This document shows, piece after piece, positions 26,001 through 36,265 of a stretch of DNA of 64,000 nt. Below the pieces are notes generated by a model, which saw nothing but the letters and a program-made list of their open reading frames with translations, had not been told where the DNA came from and ran no database searches. The position numbers and the translations under genes are program-made. Source of the DNA: Oscillospiraceae bacterium (GTDB lineage Bacteria; Bacillota; Clostridia; Oscillospirales; Oscillospiraceae); assembly GCA_904501855.1 (NCBI GenBank), contig CAJGCI010000001.1, positions 1-64,000 on the forward strand, read 5' to 3'. Positions within the stretch are counted from its first letter, which is position 1. Each line of letters begins with the position of its first letter.

Positions 26001-26939
26001 ATGCCTGAACAGAAAGAATTTTATTTTCCTTCTTCCACAGGGAAAAATCAGATTTATGTGCGCATGTGGATACCCGATGCCGGTACGGATATCAAGGCAA
26101 CCGTTCAGCTATCTCATGGTATAGCAGAGGGCATTGACCGTTATGATGACTTCGCTCAGTTCCTGGCAAGAAACGGCTACGTTGTAGTCGGAAATGACCA
26201 TCTCGGACATGCAAAATCCGTTCAGGATCCGAAAGATAAGGGCTTTTTTGCTGAGGAAAACGGATGGGCTTACGTTGTAGCAGATCTGAAAGGAATCTAC
26301 AACCAGGTTAAGGAGCTCTTCCCCGATCTTCCCCACGTCCTTCTTGGACACAGCATGGGCAGCTTCCTCGCCAGAACCTACATCATCAAATATCCCAATG
26401 ATTTTGATGCCTGCATCATCAGCGGTACCGGCAACCAGCCGAAGATCGTCGTTGGAACCGGTTATGCCGTTGCTCAGAATCTTGTCAACAGACTTGGCCC
26501 CAGAGGCGATGGTACTACCATCAACAACCTCTCCATGGGCGGCTATAATAAGGGCTTCGGACCCAAGAATGGTCCCAGCGCATGGCTGACCCGTGACAAG
26601 GATGTCGTCACTGCATATGACGCTAATCCGGACTATGGTTATGTTGCATGCTGCAGCGTTTACCGTGATATGCTTGGCGGAATAAAGCTTGTAACCGACA
26701 AGAAGAACATTGCCAAGGTCAACAAGAACATGCCGATCCTTATCTTCTCCGGAGATCAGGATCCTGTCGGCGAAAAAGGCAAAGGCCCGAAAAAAGCATA
26801 CAATGCTTATAAAAAGGCCGGTGTAAAAGATGTTACTCTCACCCTCTATCCCGGCGGAAGACATGAGATGCTCAATGAGATCAACAAAGAGCAGGTTTAT
26901 GATGATATCCTGAAATGGATCCAGTCAAAAGTCGGATGA
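26001..26939 (+). CDS. Alpha/beta hydrolase, monoacylglycerol-lipase-like (Hydrolase_4)
   Basis: 312-residue cytoplasmic serine hydrolase. The catalytic set is visible: Ser in LLGHSMGSF near residue 117, Asp in FSGDQDPVGEKGKG near 252 and His in YPGGRHEMLNE near 294; an oxyanion-type LSHGIAEGIDRY motif lies near 37. This pattern is shared by monoacylglycerol lipases and lysophospholipases, so release of fatty acid from a glyceride is likely but the substrate is unproven. GGAGGAATT precedes the ATG. It has its own promoter and terminator, and its codons favour AAC, AAG and ATC, suggesting good expression. Confidence 0.88.
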   Translation: MPEQKEFYFPSSTGKNQIYVRMWIPDAGTDIKATVQLSHGIAEGIDRYDDFAQFLARNGYVVVGNDHLGHAKSVQDPKDKGFFAEENGWAYVVADLKGIYNQVKELFPDLPHVLLGHSMGSFLARTYIIKYPNDFDACIISGTGNQPKIVVGTGYAVAQNLVNRLGPRGDGTTINNLSMGGYNKGFGPKNGPSAWLTRDKDVVTAYDANPDYGYVACCSVYRDMLGGIKLVTDKKNIAKVNKNMPILIFSGDQDPVGEKGKGPKKAYNAYKKAGVKDVTLTLYPGGRHEMLNEINKEQVYDDILKWIQSKVG

Positions 26940-26953
26940 ACAGACAAACGATG

Positions 26954-26980
26954 AAGGCGGAACTTGTGTTCCGCCTTTTT
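26954..26980 (+). terminator. Terminator of the alpha/beta hydrolase gene
   Basis: Ten-bp stem AAGGCGGAAC (26954-26963) with GTTCCGCCTT (26968-26977), TTGT loop, T-run after it. Confidence 0.9.
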
Positions 26981-26998
26981 ATGATTCAAAAATGATAG

Positions 26999-27030
26999 CC
27001 GCGCCTTATCAATGCTCTGATAAGGCGCGG
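26999..27030 (-). terminator. Terminator after mreB
   Basis: Thirteen-bp GC-rich stem (26999-27011 with 27018-27030), six-base loop, 20 bases after the mreB stop on the minus strand, followed by CTATCATTTTT. It lies back to back with the hydrolase terminator. Confidence 0.75.
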
Positions 27031-27050
27031 ATTAATTATGGCGTATTAAC

Positions 27051-28082
27051 TTATTTTTTGAGCTGCCGTTTTCTGGCGAAATTCACCATTCCCTCCGGCA
27101 TGTCATTCAGATGTTTCAGCATCTTGCCGGCACCGTATGCGGCACAGGAGACCGCATCGTCAACGACTACGGTACGAATTCCGGTAGAACGCTCAATCAG
27201 CTGGTCAAGACCGAAAAGAAGACTGCCGCCGCCGGACATTACGATTCCGTTTGCGGAAAGATCGCCAACCAGTTCCGGCGGAGTGCGTTCCAGTGTATTG
27301 TGGACCGCTTCCATGATGGATACCACCGGCTCTCTGAACACTTCAAGAAGTTCCGATGAATGGATCTTTATTACCTTGGGCAGACCGGTTACCACATCAC
27401 GTCCTTTGATTTCATCCACGCTGTCACTGGGACGCTTCATCACGCAGCCGATGCTGCACTTCAGTTCTTCCGCAGTTCTCTGACCGATAATAAGATTATA
27501 CTTGCGGCGGACGTAACGTACGATGGAATCATCGAAAGCATCGCCGGCTGTCTTGATGGACTCACACTCCACTACTCCTCCCATGGAGATCACAGCAACT
27601 TCCGTGGTACCGCTTCCGATATCGATGACCATATGTCCATCCGGAAGAGAGATGTCGATACCGGCGCCCATGGCGGTGGCAACAGCCGTCTCCAGAAGAT
27701 AGACTTTTCTTGCTCCTGCTTCGATCACGGCGTCACAGATGGCACGCTCTTCCACACCGGAGATGCTGCTGGGAACGCACATCAGTACACGGGGTTTAAA
27801 TAAACTGAAGGAGGTGTTCCTGTTGATATACTCCCGAAGCATCTGCGCTGTCATATCATAGTCATTGATAACACCGGACTGAATGGGATGAATGGAAACA
27901 ATATTGGCAGGTGTACGGCCAAGCATCTTTTCCGCTTCCTGCCCGGTCTTCAGCATTTCTCCGGAAAACTTATCCACTGCCACGACAGTGGGCTCGCGGA
28001 GAACCAAACCGGAATCCTGCGCATATACAAGCGTCTCCGATGTTCCCATATCAATTGCCATATCTCTTTCAAATATCAGCAT
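27051..28082 (-). CDS. mreB: Rod shape-determining protein MreB/Mbl
   Basis: Bacterial actin homologue that forms membrane-bound filaments guiding cell-wall synthesis along the cylinder. 343 residues with the actin-like ATPase motifs: phosphate 1 at AIDMGTSETLVY near residue 10, phosphate 2 VIDIGSGTTEVAVIS near 160 and the adenosine region MSGGGSLLFGLDQLI near 285. It is not followed by mreC/mreD; it ends the ybaK-uvrA-recD2 group, 10 bases after recD2. MreB and Mbl cannot be told apart from the sequence alone. Confidence 0.95.
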   Translation of the reverse strand: MLIFERDMAIDMGTSETLVYAQDSGLVLREPTVVAVDKFSGEMLKTGQEAEKMLGRTPANIVSIHPIQSGVINDYDMTAQMLREYINRNTSFSLFKPRVLMCVPSSISGVEERAICDAVIEAGARKVYLLETAVATAMGAGIDISLPDGHMVIDIGSGTTEVAVISMGGVVECESIKTAGDAFDDSIVRYVRRKYNLIIGQRTAEELKCSIGCVMKRPSDSVDEIKGRDVVTGLPKVIKIHSSELLEVFREPVVSIMEAVHNTLERTPPELVGDLSANGIVMSGGGSLLFGLDQLIERSTGIRTVVVDDAVSCAAYGAGKMLKHLNDMPEGMVNFARKRQLKK

Positions 28083-28092
28083 CGATCCAACC

Positions 28093-30363
28093 TCACTCTT
28101 CTTCTATTTCCTGACAGGCTATCAGCCGCAGCCGCAGCCCGCTGTATCGTTTTGATACGCGATCCGTCCGGATCATGGTCTGAATGATCTCGTCAACACC
28201 TACGATGATCAACAGTTGTTTTGCTCTTGTGATCGCAGTATACAGAATACCGCGATTCATCAGGGATTTGGCACAGCTGTTCAATACGAGGATCACAGCC
28301 TGAAACTCACTTCCCTGAGATTTATGCACGGTCAGTGCCCATGCATGCTCCAGTTCATCCAGCGCATCGAATTCATATTTTACATATCGATCATCAAAAT
28401 CGACTGTTACGATCCGATTGCCGGGATCTATGGAACTTACGACACCAATGTCACCATTGTAGATCCCCTGCCCTGACTGGATTCCCTTCGAGTCGCTCCA
28501 CATTATATCATAATTGTTTCGCGTTTGCATTACTCTATCGCCTTCGCGGAAAATAATATCTCCAAATGCCTTTTCCATTTTAGTGGGATCTGCCGGGTTC
28601 AGTGTCTTCTGAAGCAGTTTGTTCAGGCTGACCGTACCAGTATCCCCTTTCCTGGTCGGGGACAGAATCTGGATCCTGTCAGATGGAATACTCATATTAT
28701 TGGGAAGTCGTTCGGAACAGAGTTCCGCAACGGTATTTGCACATTCCTGAGGATCGATCCTGACAAGGCGGAAGAAGTCCCCTTTATTCTCCTTGTAATC
28801 GGGAACGATTCCCTTGTTGATCTCATGGGCAAATCTAACGATTCGGCTGTCCTGTTTCTGGCGGAAGATCTGATTCAGATATACAGTAGGGACCACATTG
28901 CTGTTTATGATATCTGCGAATACTTTTCCGGGACCAACCGACGGCAGCTGATCCACATCGCCGACTAAGATGATCCTGCAGGTATCTGGCAGCGCACACA
29001 GAAGCGCTTTCATCAGAGTGATATCCACCATGGAACACTCGTCAACTATTACCGCATCGCAGTTCAGCGGTTCTTCCTCGTTGAAATTGAATACTGTCAT
29101 CTCATCGGCTTCAGACATCTGAGCCCCCAGAAGACGATGCAGAGTATACGCTTCTCTTCCGGTAAGCTCCGTCATCCGCTTTGCGGCTCTTCCTGTCGGG
29201 GCACAGAGTTTCGTTTCCAGACCAATGGTCTCAAACGCGGCGAGAATCGCACAGATGGAAGTAGTCTTGCCGGTGCCGGGACCACCGGTCAGCACGGCGA
29301 TCTGGTGATTGAGCGCGGTAGTAAGGATGATCTTCTGATCTTCGGAATAGATAATCCCCTGCTCTTTTTCCACCTGTTTGATGATCCTGGACGGATCCAT
29401 GCGAATGGAGATCCGGTTATTGGACATCTCATAGATCCGTTCTGCAGTATAGGTTTCCGCTTCATAGATATCGGAAAGATAGCATCCGGTAACATTTCCG
29501 ATGGGTTCCACGATAATCTCCCCATCTTCCTCCAAACTGGACAGACCCTGTTCGCAGAGATCCACATCAAGAGAAAGCAGCATGGAACAGGCTTCACACA
29601 GCTTGTTCTTTGAAATAAAGCAGTGTCCGTTATTCAGATTGTGTTTCAGTTCAAACAGGATCGCTGCCTTGATACGGTCAATGCTGTTTCTTTCGATCCC
29701 GATACTTGCAGCAAAGGAATCGGCTTCGTGAAATGTTCCTCCGATGCGTTCGGAACAGAGCAGATAAGGATTCTCCTGCACACGTTCCATTGCTTTTTCA
29801 CCATAGTAACGGTATAAACGGACCGCAAGGATGGGGCGAAGGCCGCGAATGGCCAGATAGTCCACGATCCTTTGCAAGATCATCTGAGAATGAAAGGACT
29901 GGGAGATCTCCACTGCTCTCTGTGCTGAGATGCCTTTAATCTGAGTCAGCTGTTCCGAATGATTCTCCAGTATATCCAGAACATTTTCTCCGAATTTATT
30001 TACAAGAAGCGCTGCTGTGGCGGCGCCGATATATTTTATGGCTCCGCTGGATAGATAAAGGAAGAGATTTTCCTTTGTCTTTGGCATGACAAGATCATAC
30101 TGTTCAATATTAAACTGCGCGCCATAGGCTTTATGATTATTCCATTTCCCTTCCGCATAAAGCCATTGTCCGGGATATGCATATGGAAGATAACCGACAG
30201 CGGTAATGGTATTGCCCGAATCCGAGAGAAGCTTCAGGATCGTATATGCATTGGAATCATTCGTATATAGAATTGTCTGTATCGTTCCTGAAACAATATC
30301 AAGTTCCGGTTCTTCCTGAAGATTTTCAAACTCCAGGTCATAACTCGAATTCAGGTTATCCAT
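28093..30363 (-). CDS. recD2: RecD2-type ATP-dependent DNA helicase
   Basis: SF1B 5'-3' DNA helicase acting without RecBC. 756 residues: an N-terminal OB-like and helix-hairpin-helix part (about 1-330), Walker A LTGGPGTGKTTS near 356, Walker B VDECSMVD near 443, motif III LVGDVDQLPSVGPG and motif VI in WALTVHKSQGSEF near 683. It is the longer RecD2 class typical of Bacillota. It follows uvrA by 17 bases, so two DNA repair proteins are co-transcribed here. Confidence 0.95.
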   Translation of the reverse strand: MDNLNSSYDLEFENLQEEPELDIVSGTIQTILYTNDSNAYTILKLLSDSGNTITAVGYLPYAYPGQWLYAEGKWNNHKAYGAQFNIEQYDLVMPKTKENLFLYLSSGAIKYIGAATAALLVNKFGENVLDILENHSEQLTQIKGISAQRAVEISQSFHSQMILQRIVDYLAIRGLRPILAVRLYRYYGEKAMERVQENPYLLCSERIGGTFHEADSFAASIGIERNSIDRIKAAILFELKHNLNNGHCFISKNKLCEACSMLLSLDVDLCEQGLSSLEEDGEIIVEPIGNVTGCYLSDIYEAETYTAERIYEMSNNRISIRMDPSRIIKQVEKEQGIIYSEDQKIILTTALNHQIAVLTGGPGTGKTTSICAILAAFETIGLETKLCAPTGRAAKRMTELTGREAYTLHRLLGAQMSEADEMTVFNFNEEEPLNCDAVIVDECSMVDITLMKALLCALPDTCRIILVGDVDQLPSVGPGKVFADIINSNVVPTVYLNQIFRQKQDSRIVRFAHEINKGIVPDYKENKGDFFRLVRIDPQECANTVAELCSERLPNNMSIPSDRIQILSPTRKGDTGTVSLNKLLQKTLNPADPTKMEKAFGDIIFREGDRVMQTRNNYDIMWSDSKGIQSGQGIYNGDIGVVSSIDPGNRIVTVDFDDRYVKYEFDALDELEHAWALTVHKSQGSEFQAVILVLNSCAKSLMNRGILYTAITRAKQLLIIVGVDEIIQTMIRTDRVSKRYSGLRLRLIACQEIEEE

Positions 30364-30380
30364 TCGATTAAAACCTCAAA

Positions 30381-33203
30381 TCATAGAATTCTCTTTAAAA
30401 ACTGACCGGTAAAACTGGTTTTGCAGTTGGCACATTCTTCCGGAGTCCCGGCGAAGACCAGCTCACCGCCTCCGTCACCGCCCTCCGGTCCAAGATCGAT
30501 GATGCTGTCCGCTGTTTTGATAACATCGAGATTATGCTCGATCACAATAACGGTGTTTCCTGCATCCGCAAGACGGTCAAGGATGTTAATAAGTCGGTGG
30601 ACATCCGCTGCATGCAGACCGGTAGTCGGCTCGTCCAGGATATATACGGTTGCCCCGGTGGATTTTTTGGATAATTCCGTCGCCAGTTTAATTCGCTGGG
30701 CTTCACCGCCGGACAGGGTCGTGCTGGACTGCCCAAGTTTGATATATCCGAGGCCAACATCAAACAGAACCTGAAGGCGGTTTCGGATCTTCGAGTGGTT
30801 TTCAAAGAAGGACAGTGCCTCCTCCACCGTCATATCCAGAACATCCGCAATATTCTTTCCCTTATAACGAACTTCCAGCGTTTCACGATTGTATCGTTTT
30901 CCTCCGCACACTTCGCACGGGACATATACGTCGGACAGGAAATTCATTTCGATCTTGACGAGACCGTCACCGGAGCAGGCTTCACAGCGTCCGCCCTTTA
31001 CATTGAATGAGAACCGGCCGGCATCGTATCCGCGCAGTTTTGCATCATTGGAATTGGCAAACAGTTCGCGGATATCATTAAACAGTCCGGTATAGGTCGC
31101 AGGATTCGACCGCGGAGAACGGCCGATAGGACTCTGGTCAATGGCGATGACTTTATCCACATAGTCGAGGCCTTCCATGCGTTCATATTTGCCGGGACGC
31201 AGTTTCATATGGTTTTTCTTGGCGCCCAGAGTTTTATATAGGATCTCATTAACGAGAGATGATTTCCCGCTTCCGGATACACCGGTGACACAGATGAAGG
31301 TACCAAGAGGAAAGTCAACATCAATATTCTTCAAATTGTTTTCCTGCGCTCCGATAACACGCAGAAATCTGCCGTTTCCGGATCTGCGCTCTGATGGAAC
31401 AGGAACATATTTTTCTCCGGAAAGGTACTGTCCTGTCACGCTTTCCTTGCATTTACAGATATCATCCACGCTGCCGGTTGCAACGATATTTCCACCATGG
31501 ATCCCTGCGCCGGGTCCGATATCCACGATGTAATCCGCTTCCCGCATGGTTTCCTCATCATGTTCGACAACGATCAGGGAATTGCCAAGATCCCTGAGCT
31601 GCTTTAATGTTGCCAGAAGCTTGGCATTATCTCTCTGATGAAGACCAATACTGGGTTCGTCAAGAATATAAAGCACGCCCATCAGACTGGAGCCGATCTG
31701 AGTCGCCAGGCGAATACGCTGGCTTTCACCGCCGGAAAGCGTACCAGCTGCCCGGGAAAGGTTCAGATACCCCAATCCAACACTGGACAGGAACGAAAGC
31801 CGGCTGGTGATCTCCTTGAGGATCTGATTCGCAATGATGCGGTCGCGCTCACTGAGAGAAAGATCATTCATAAAGGCAAGGGCATCGTTCACGGAAAGGT
31901 CTGAGAACTGGGAAATATTCAGGTCTCCTACCGTAACCGCAAGTATTTCTTTTTTCAGCCTTCGTCCTCCGCAGTCCGGACACGGAATGGGTGACATGCA
32001 GTCTTCAATATCGGATCTTACCGATTCACTGGTGGATTCACGGTATCTGCGTTCCATGTTGTTGACGATGCCTTCAAAAGGCTGGTGAAGGACACCGGTG
32101 CCTCTTCGTCCGTCAAATTTAAGTTCCAGATTTTCGTCGCCGGTTCCGTAAAAAATAATGTCACGTACATCTTTGCCAAGACTGTGGAACGGTGCATCCA
32201 GCGAAAAATGATACTTTTTGCTCATTGCATCAAAATACATCTTGGCAATGCTGTCATCTTTCATGGTGCTCCAACCGGTGGCGGTGATGGCGCCGTCCAT
32301 AATAGATTTATCCTCATCCGGAACGATCAGAGTGGGATCGATCAGAAGCTGGACACCGAGACCGGAACATTTCGGACATGCACCAAAGGGATTATTAAAT
32401 GAAAAACTTCTCGGCGCCAGTTCCTCAATGGAGATCCCGCAGTCTTCACAGGCAAAATTCTGAGAATACAGAACATCCCTGTCTTCATCCGGAATGTTGA
32501 TGATCACAAGGTTATCCGACAATGATGTCGCGGTCTCGATGCTGTCCGTAAGACGACGTACGATATCCGGTTTGATGACAAGACGGTCAACGACCACTTC
32601 AATGCTATGCTTTTTGTTTTTCTCCAGTTTGATTTCCTCGGAGAGATCATAAATGATACCGTCTACCCGTACACGAACATAACCGGAACGCCGGGCATCC
32701 TCAAAGATTTTTGCATGTTCCCCTTTTTTAGCACGGATGATCGGTGAAAGGATCTGGATCTTGGTACGTTCCGGATAGGTCATGACCTGATCAACGATCT
32801 GGTCAATCGTTTGTTTCTTGATCTCTTTTCCGCAGTTGGGACAATGCGGGATTCCGATACGCGCCCACAGAAGACGCAGATAGTCATAGATCTCCGTCAC
32901 GGTACCTACCGTGGAACGCGGATTGCGTGAAGTCGTCTTCTGATCGATGGAGATCGCCGGAGACAGTCCTTCAATATAGTCCACATCCGGCTTGTCCATC
33001 TGACCAAGAAACTGGCGGGCATAGGAGCTGAGACTTTCGACGTACCTTCTCTGTCCTTCCGCATAGATGGTATCAAAAGCCAGACTTGATTTCCCGGATC
33101 CGGATAGGCCGGTCATGACGACCAGTTTATCTCTGGGTATGGTAACATTGATATTATTCAGATTGTTGGTGCGGGCACCTCGTACTTCGATGTTTTCTTT
33201 CAT
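30381..33203 (-). CDS. uvrA: Excinuclease ABC subunit A
   Basis: DNA damage sensor of nucleotide excision repair; a dimeric ABC ATPase that loads UvrB. 940 residues. Two ABC modules: [20 protein letters not shown] near residue 32 and [15 protein letters not shown] near 640, with signature motifs [12 protein letters not shown] and [12 protein letters not shown]. Zinc modules are seen at CEDC...CPKC and CEAC...CEVC. The ATG overlaps the stop of ybaK by four bases (ATGA). uvrB and uvrC are not in the window. Confidence 0.98.
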   Translation of the reverse strand: MKENIEVRGARTNNLNNINVTIPRDKLVVMTGLSGSGKSSLAFDTIYAEGQRRYVESLSSYARQFLGQMDKPDVDYIEGLSPAISIDQKTTSRNPRSTVGTVTEIYDYLRLLWARIGIPHCPNCGKEIKKQTIDQIVDQVMTYPERTKIQILSPIIRAKKGEHAKIFEDARRSGYVRVRVDGIIYDLSEEIKLEKNKKHSIEVVVDRLVIKPDIVRRLTDSIETATSLSDNLVIINIPDEDRDVLYSQNFACEDCGISIEELAPRSFSFNNPFGACPKCSGLGVQLLIDPTLIVPDEDKSIMDGAITATGWSTMKDDSIAKMYFDAMSKKYHFSLDAPFHSLGKDVRDIIFYGTGDENLELKFDGRRGTGVLHQPFEGIVNNMERRYRESTSESVRSDIEDCMSPIPCPDCGGRRLKKEILAVTVGDLNISQFSDLSVNDALAFMNDLSLSERDRIIANQILKEITSRLSFLSSVGLGYLNLSRAAGTLSGGESQRIRLATQIGSSLMGVLYILDEPSIGLHQRDNAKLLATLKQLRDLGNSLIVVEHDEETMREADYIVDIGPGAGIHGGNIVATGSVDDICKCKESVTGQYLSGEKYVPVPSERRSGNGRFLRVIGAQENNLKNIDVDFPLGTFICVTGVSGSGKSSLVNEILYKTLGAKKNHMKLRPGKYERMEGLDYVDKVIAIDQSPIGRSPRSNPATYTGLFNDIRELFANSNDAKLRGYDAGRFSFNVKGGRCEACSGDGLVKIEMNFLSDVYVPCEVCGGKRYNRETLEVRYKGKNIADVLDMTVEEALSFFENHSKIRNRLQVLFDVGLGYIKLGQSSTTLSGGEAQRIKLATELSKKSTGATVYILDEPTTGLHAADVHRLINILDRLADAGNTVIVIEHNLDVIKTADSIIDLGPEGGDGGGELVFAGTPEECANCKTSFTGQFLKRIL

Positions 33204-33691
33204 GAACGTTCCTCAAACAACAGATCAGCAGTGCTGCCGTCAATCAATGTGATCAGATCATCCGGATTCAGCTCCAGCTGGAGACCGATTTTTCCGGCAG
33301 ATATAAAAATAGAGTCATATAGTATGCAGGTTTCGTCTATTACTGTGGGAAACTGCTTTTTCATTCCGATGGGAGAACATCCGCCGTGGACATATCCGGT
33401 AAGCGGAAACAGTTCCTTCAGATGGATCATGGAAATGCTTTTTTCTCCTACGGATTTTGCAGCTTTCTTCAGATCCAGAGTTTCCAGGACAGGGATATCG
33501 AACACATAATAGTTCCCGGAAGCCCCTCTGGCAACAAGGGTCTTGAATACCTGGCCGGGATCCTGTCCCATCATCTCCGCCACAGTCTTTCCGTCCGGTG
33601 CGTTTTTACCGTCCCATTCATATGAATATGTGTTGAAACGGATGCCTGTCCGTTCCAGAATTCGGACCGCATTGGTCTTAACATTCGCCAT
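33200..33691 (-). CDS. ybaK: Cys-tRNA(Pro)/Cys-tRNA(Cys) deacylase YbaK/EbsC
   Basis: Free-standing editing enzyme that removes cysteine from mischarged tRNA-Pro. 163 residues; the family core appears in [27 protein letters not shown] with the conserved lysine of VFKTL, and [21 protein letters not shown]. It starts the ybaK-uvrA-recD2-mreB group and has a promoter at 33731-33759. A second deacylase of the same superfamily, ProX, is encoded at 57761. Confidence 0.94.
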   Translation of the reverse strand: MANVKTNAVRILERTGIRFNTYSYEWDGKNAPDGKTVAEMMGQDPGQVFKTLVARGASGNYYVFDIPVLETLDLKKAAKSVGEKSISMIHLKELFPLTGYVHGGCSPIGMKKQFPTVIDETCILYDSIFISAGKIGLQLELNPDDLITLIDGSTADLLFEERS

Positions 33692-33730
33692 AAAAACCCC
33701 CGAACCGCAATATATAGATCGTATTAAATT

Positions 33731-33759
33731 ATTATACTACAATATATATCCCTTATCCA
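33731..33759 (-). promoter_or_regulatory. Promoter for ybaK-uvrA
   Basis: Minus strand: -35 TGGATA at 33754-33759, 17-base spacer, consensus -10 TATAAT at 33731-33736, about 45 bases before the ybaK ATG. No SOS-box (CGAAC-N4-GTTYG) was noticed by eye, although uvrA is often SOS-controlled. Confidence 0.6.
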
Positions 33760-33829
33760 TGTTTATTTTATCTCTGGTGTCGCTTTTTTGCTTCAAGAAC
33801 AGTATAATCATACAAAAGGGTGTGTTGCC

Positions 33830-34762
33830 ATGAAACAGAGAATCATCGGACGGTATGCGCCAAGTCCAAGCGGCCGTCTTCATATAGGAAATATAATGTC
33901 CAGTCTTCTCGCATGGCTGGACGTGCGAAGTCAGGACGGATCCCTCATCTTCCGCCTTGAGGATCTGGATCCGGACCGCAGTGATAATGAATATGCAAAG
34001 CTGATGGCAGAGGATCTGCAGTGGCTGGGACTAAACTGGGATTCCGGCTGGTTTCCCGGAAATGGTACGGAATACACTCAAGGTTCCCGTACGCATCTAT
34101 ATGATGCCGCGTTTAAAAAACTTCAGGACAAAGGATTGCTGTACCCATGTTACTGCAGCCGATCTCAGAGACTGGCTGCATCCGCTCCTCACCCAGGCGA
34201 AAAGAGAGATTCCAGCTGCGCCTGCAGATATCTGACAGACGGACAGCGCGCTGAGATAGAAACCAGAGGAAAGAAGCCGGCATGGAAAGTGATCGTTCCC
34301 GATGAGGAAATCGAGTTTACCGATGCTCATTACGGTTATCAGAAGGAAAATCTGCTGGAGCAGGGAGATTTTATCATTCGACGTTCGGACGGAGTTTATG
34401 CATATCAGCTGGCAGTTTCCGTTGATGACGCGGATATGAAGATCTCATCTGTGGTACGCGCACGGGATCTCTTGTCTTCTACTTTCAAACAGATCTGGCT
34501 GATGCGGACACTGGGCTGCAATGTTCCGAACTATGCCCACTGCCCTCTTCTCGTTTCGAAAGAAGGCAGAAAGCTTTCAAAACGTGAAGGTGATCTGAAT
34601 ATGGAGACCCTCAGGAAACTTTATTCACCGGAAGAACTGCTCGGACACTTAGGTGAAATGTGCGGTCTGCTGGAATCCTATCGGGAATGTACACCGGTGG
34701 AATTGTGTGAACTGTTTTCCTGGGAACGGATATTACAGGATGACATTCTGATAAACATTTAA
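33830..34762 (+). CDS. gluQ: Glutamyl-Q tRNA(Asp) synthetase (GluRS-like, no anticodon domain)
   Basis: 310-residue paralogue of the GluRS catalytic domain that attaches glutamate to queuosine 34 of tRNA-Asp. Seen: HIGH-type motif in APSPSGRLHIGN (HIGN 18-21), KMSKS-type KLSKR at 248-252 and a cysteine set Cys107, Cys109, Cys130, Cys132 like the GluQRS zinc site. It lacks the C-terminal anticodon-binding domain of full GluRS (about 480 residues). ATG 33830 follows AAAAGGG by nine bases; the frame is open further upstream but that part is not conserved. It stands alone on the plus strand, with a TATAAT at 33803 but no clear -35. Confidence 0.9.
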   Translation: MKQRIIGRYAPSPSGRLHIGNIMSSLLAWLDVRSQDGSLIFRLEDLDPDRSDNEYAKLMAEDLQWLGLNWDSGWFPGNGTEYTQGSRTHLYDAAFKKLQDKGLLYPCYCSRSQRLAASAPHPGEKRDSSCACRYLTDGQRAEIETRGKKPAWKVIVPDEEIEFTDAHYGYQKENLLEQGDFIIRRSDGVYAYQLAVSVDDADMKISSVVRARDLLSSTFKQIWLMRTLGCNVPNYAHCPLLVSKEGRKLSKREGDLNMETLRKLYSPEELLGHLGEMCGLLESYRECTPVELCELFSWERILQDDILINI

Positions 34763-34768
34763 AGAAAA

Positions 34769-34793
34769 AAGGCAAGCACATGCTTGCCTTTTC
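34769..34793. terminator. Bidirectional terminator between gluQ and the HAD gene
   Basis: Stem AAGGCAAGC (34769-34777) with GCTTGCCTT (34782-34790), loop ACAT, A-run before and T-run after, so it serves both converging genes. Confidence 0.88.
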
Positions 34794-34813
34794 ATTTGCT
34801 TAATGAACCCTAT

Positions 34814-35617
34814 TTACAGATCTTCACCTAACAGAATGTGAGCCAGCTGATCCACATCCTGAAGAACGTAATCCGGTTTTCTCTCGGCTTCTTCAACCAT
34901 ATCCACGGACGTCTCACCGGAAAGGACCAGGCAGGATACTGCACCGGCATTCTGAGCAACGGCGATATCCGTGTAAAGGCGGTCACCCACACAGCAGATC
35001 TGTTCATTGGGGATGCCGGTATAGCCGGAAATAATATCGACCATATTGCGGTTCGGTTTGCCGATAAAGACCGGCTCCACACCGGATGCGGCTGTTAACA
35101 GTGCGCAGATGCTTCCGCAGTCCGGGAGGACTTCGTCAGCCGGCATGGGGCATACCCAGTCCGGATTGGCTGCGATAAAGTCACATCCACGGCGCAGGAA
35201 ATGCACTGCTTTATCAAGCTTTTCATAGTAAAGCTCCGTATCAAATCCGACAACAACGACTTCCGCGTCAGTCTCGGAGAATTCCACACCATAGCTTTCC
35301 AGCTCGCGCAGAAATGCACGTGTCCCGACGGGATAGATTTTCTTGCCCTTGTATTTTTCGTTGAGATAAAGGCCGGTGGCCATGCCGGATGTAAACACAT
35401 TTTCCATTTCACACGGGAAGCCGAGCCCGTTCAGCCGCCCAACATAGTCAACTCCGGCACGGGAAGAGTTGTTCGTAAGATAAATATACTTTCTTCCAGT
35501 TTCAGAAAGAGTGTTGATGTATTCGATTGCACCTTTGAATACCTCGTCGCCCAAATAAAGAGTTCCGTCCATGTCCAGCAGGAACAGTTTGCAGTTTCTG
35601 ATTTTAGTGTAATCCAT
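34814..35617 (-). CDS. HAD-IIA family hydrolase, NagD/AraL-like phosphatase
   Basis: 267-residue haloacid-dehalogenase-type phosphatase with a C2 cap. Motif I DMDGTLYLGD lies near residue 15 with the nucleophile Asp; motif II TNNSSRAG near 49; motif III lysine in FIGKPNRNM near 178; motif IV VGDRLYTDIAVAQNAGA near 205. NagD-type enzymes hydrolyse nucleoside monophosphates or sugar phosphates; the true substrate cannot be read. It is 46 bases downstream of the YfcE-type phosphoesterase and probably shares its transcript. Confidence 0.92.
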   Translation of the reverse strand: MDYTKIRNCKLFLLDMDGTLYLGDEVFKGAIEYINTLSETGRKYIYLTNNSSRAGVDYVGRLNGLGFPCEMENVFTSGMATGLYLNEKYKGKKIYPVGTRAFLRELESYGVEFSETDAEVVVVGFDTELYYEKLDKAVHFLRRGCDFIAANPDWVCPMPADEVLPDCGSICALLTAASGVEPVFIGKPNRNMVDIISGYTGIPNEQICCVGDRLYTDIAVAQNAGAVSCLVLSGETSVDMVEEAERKPDYVLQDVDQLAHILLGEDL

Positions 35618-35663
35618 TCTTATACCACCTTTATTATTATCTCATTCTTCCATTGGAAGTTAT

Positions 35664-36122
35664 TTATGCGTCTGGATGTGGAATTTCGATCTTTTCTACG
35701 GAAAAGCTATCCCCTTCCACATGGAGGATCGCCATGGTAATGGGCTGTGATGGCTTTCTCGGTCCGCAGCTTCCGGGATTGAGAAAAACCAGTTCCCCGT
35801 CTGTTTTATGCTCAAATTTATGAGTATGTCCGGTAATAATCAGATCGTAGGGAGAAAGATCCTCTGGAAGATCTTTTTTCTTATGGGTCATGTACACACG
35901 TACGGAACCCAATGAGAAGGATTCATATAGCGGAATGGATTCTGCCCATTCCTTATCATTGTTTCCGCGAACTACGATCAAAGGTGCTGTTTTCTTCAGA
36001 GCATCGATGATATCCATTCGATTGATATCACCGCCGTGAAGAATCAGTTCGGCATCTTTAATCTTGTCCAGCACTTCCGGACGTAACAGACCGTGAGTAT
36101 CGGAAATCACAGCGACTTTCAT
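35664..36122 (-). CDS. YfcE/MJ0936-type metallophosphodiesterase
   Basis: 152-residue two-metal phosphodiesterase. Motifs: VISDTHG at 5-11, HGGDINR near 34, RGNND near 58 and the histidine pair in ITGHTHKFEH near 103. ATG 36122 is chosen because GGAGG lies five bases upstream; the longer frame would add 20 residues in front of the first metal motif, which is normally at the very start. Family members hydrolyse phosphodiester model compounds; the natural substrate is unknown. Confidence 0.9.
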   Translation of the reverse strand: MKVAVISDTHGLLRPEVLDKIKDAELILHGGDINRMDIIDALKKTAPLIVVRGNNDKEWAESIPLYESFSLGSVRVYMTHKKKDLPEDLSPYDLIITGHTHKFEHKTDGELVFLNPGSCGPRKPSQPITMAILHVEGDSFSVEKIEIPHPDA

Positions 36123-36265
36123 AAGCCCTCCATAACATGGGTTGTTATCATTAAACCATAAATCATTATCAGTTTCAAACACATGAAATATTTTTCATGG
36201 AAATTGAGAAATAATATGTTATGATTATGAAGATATCTGAGAGACAGGCAGGAGTGTTTATCGTT

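Noticed and set aside
33731..33759. SOS (LexA) box for the ybaK-uvrA operon
   Set aside because: No CGAAC-N4-GTTYG-like sequence was found near the promoter by eye.
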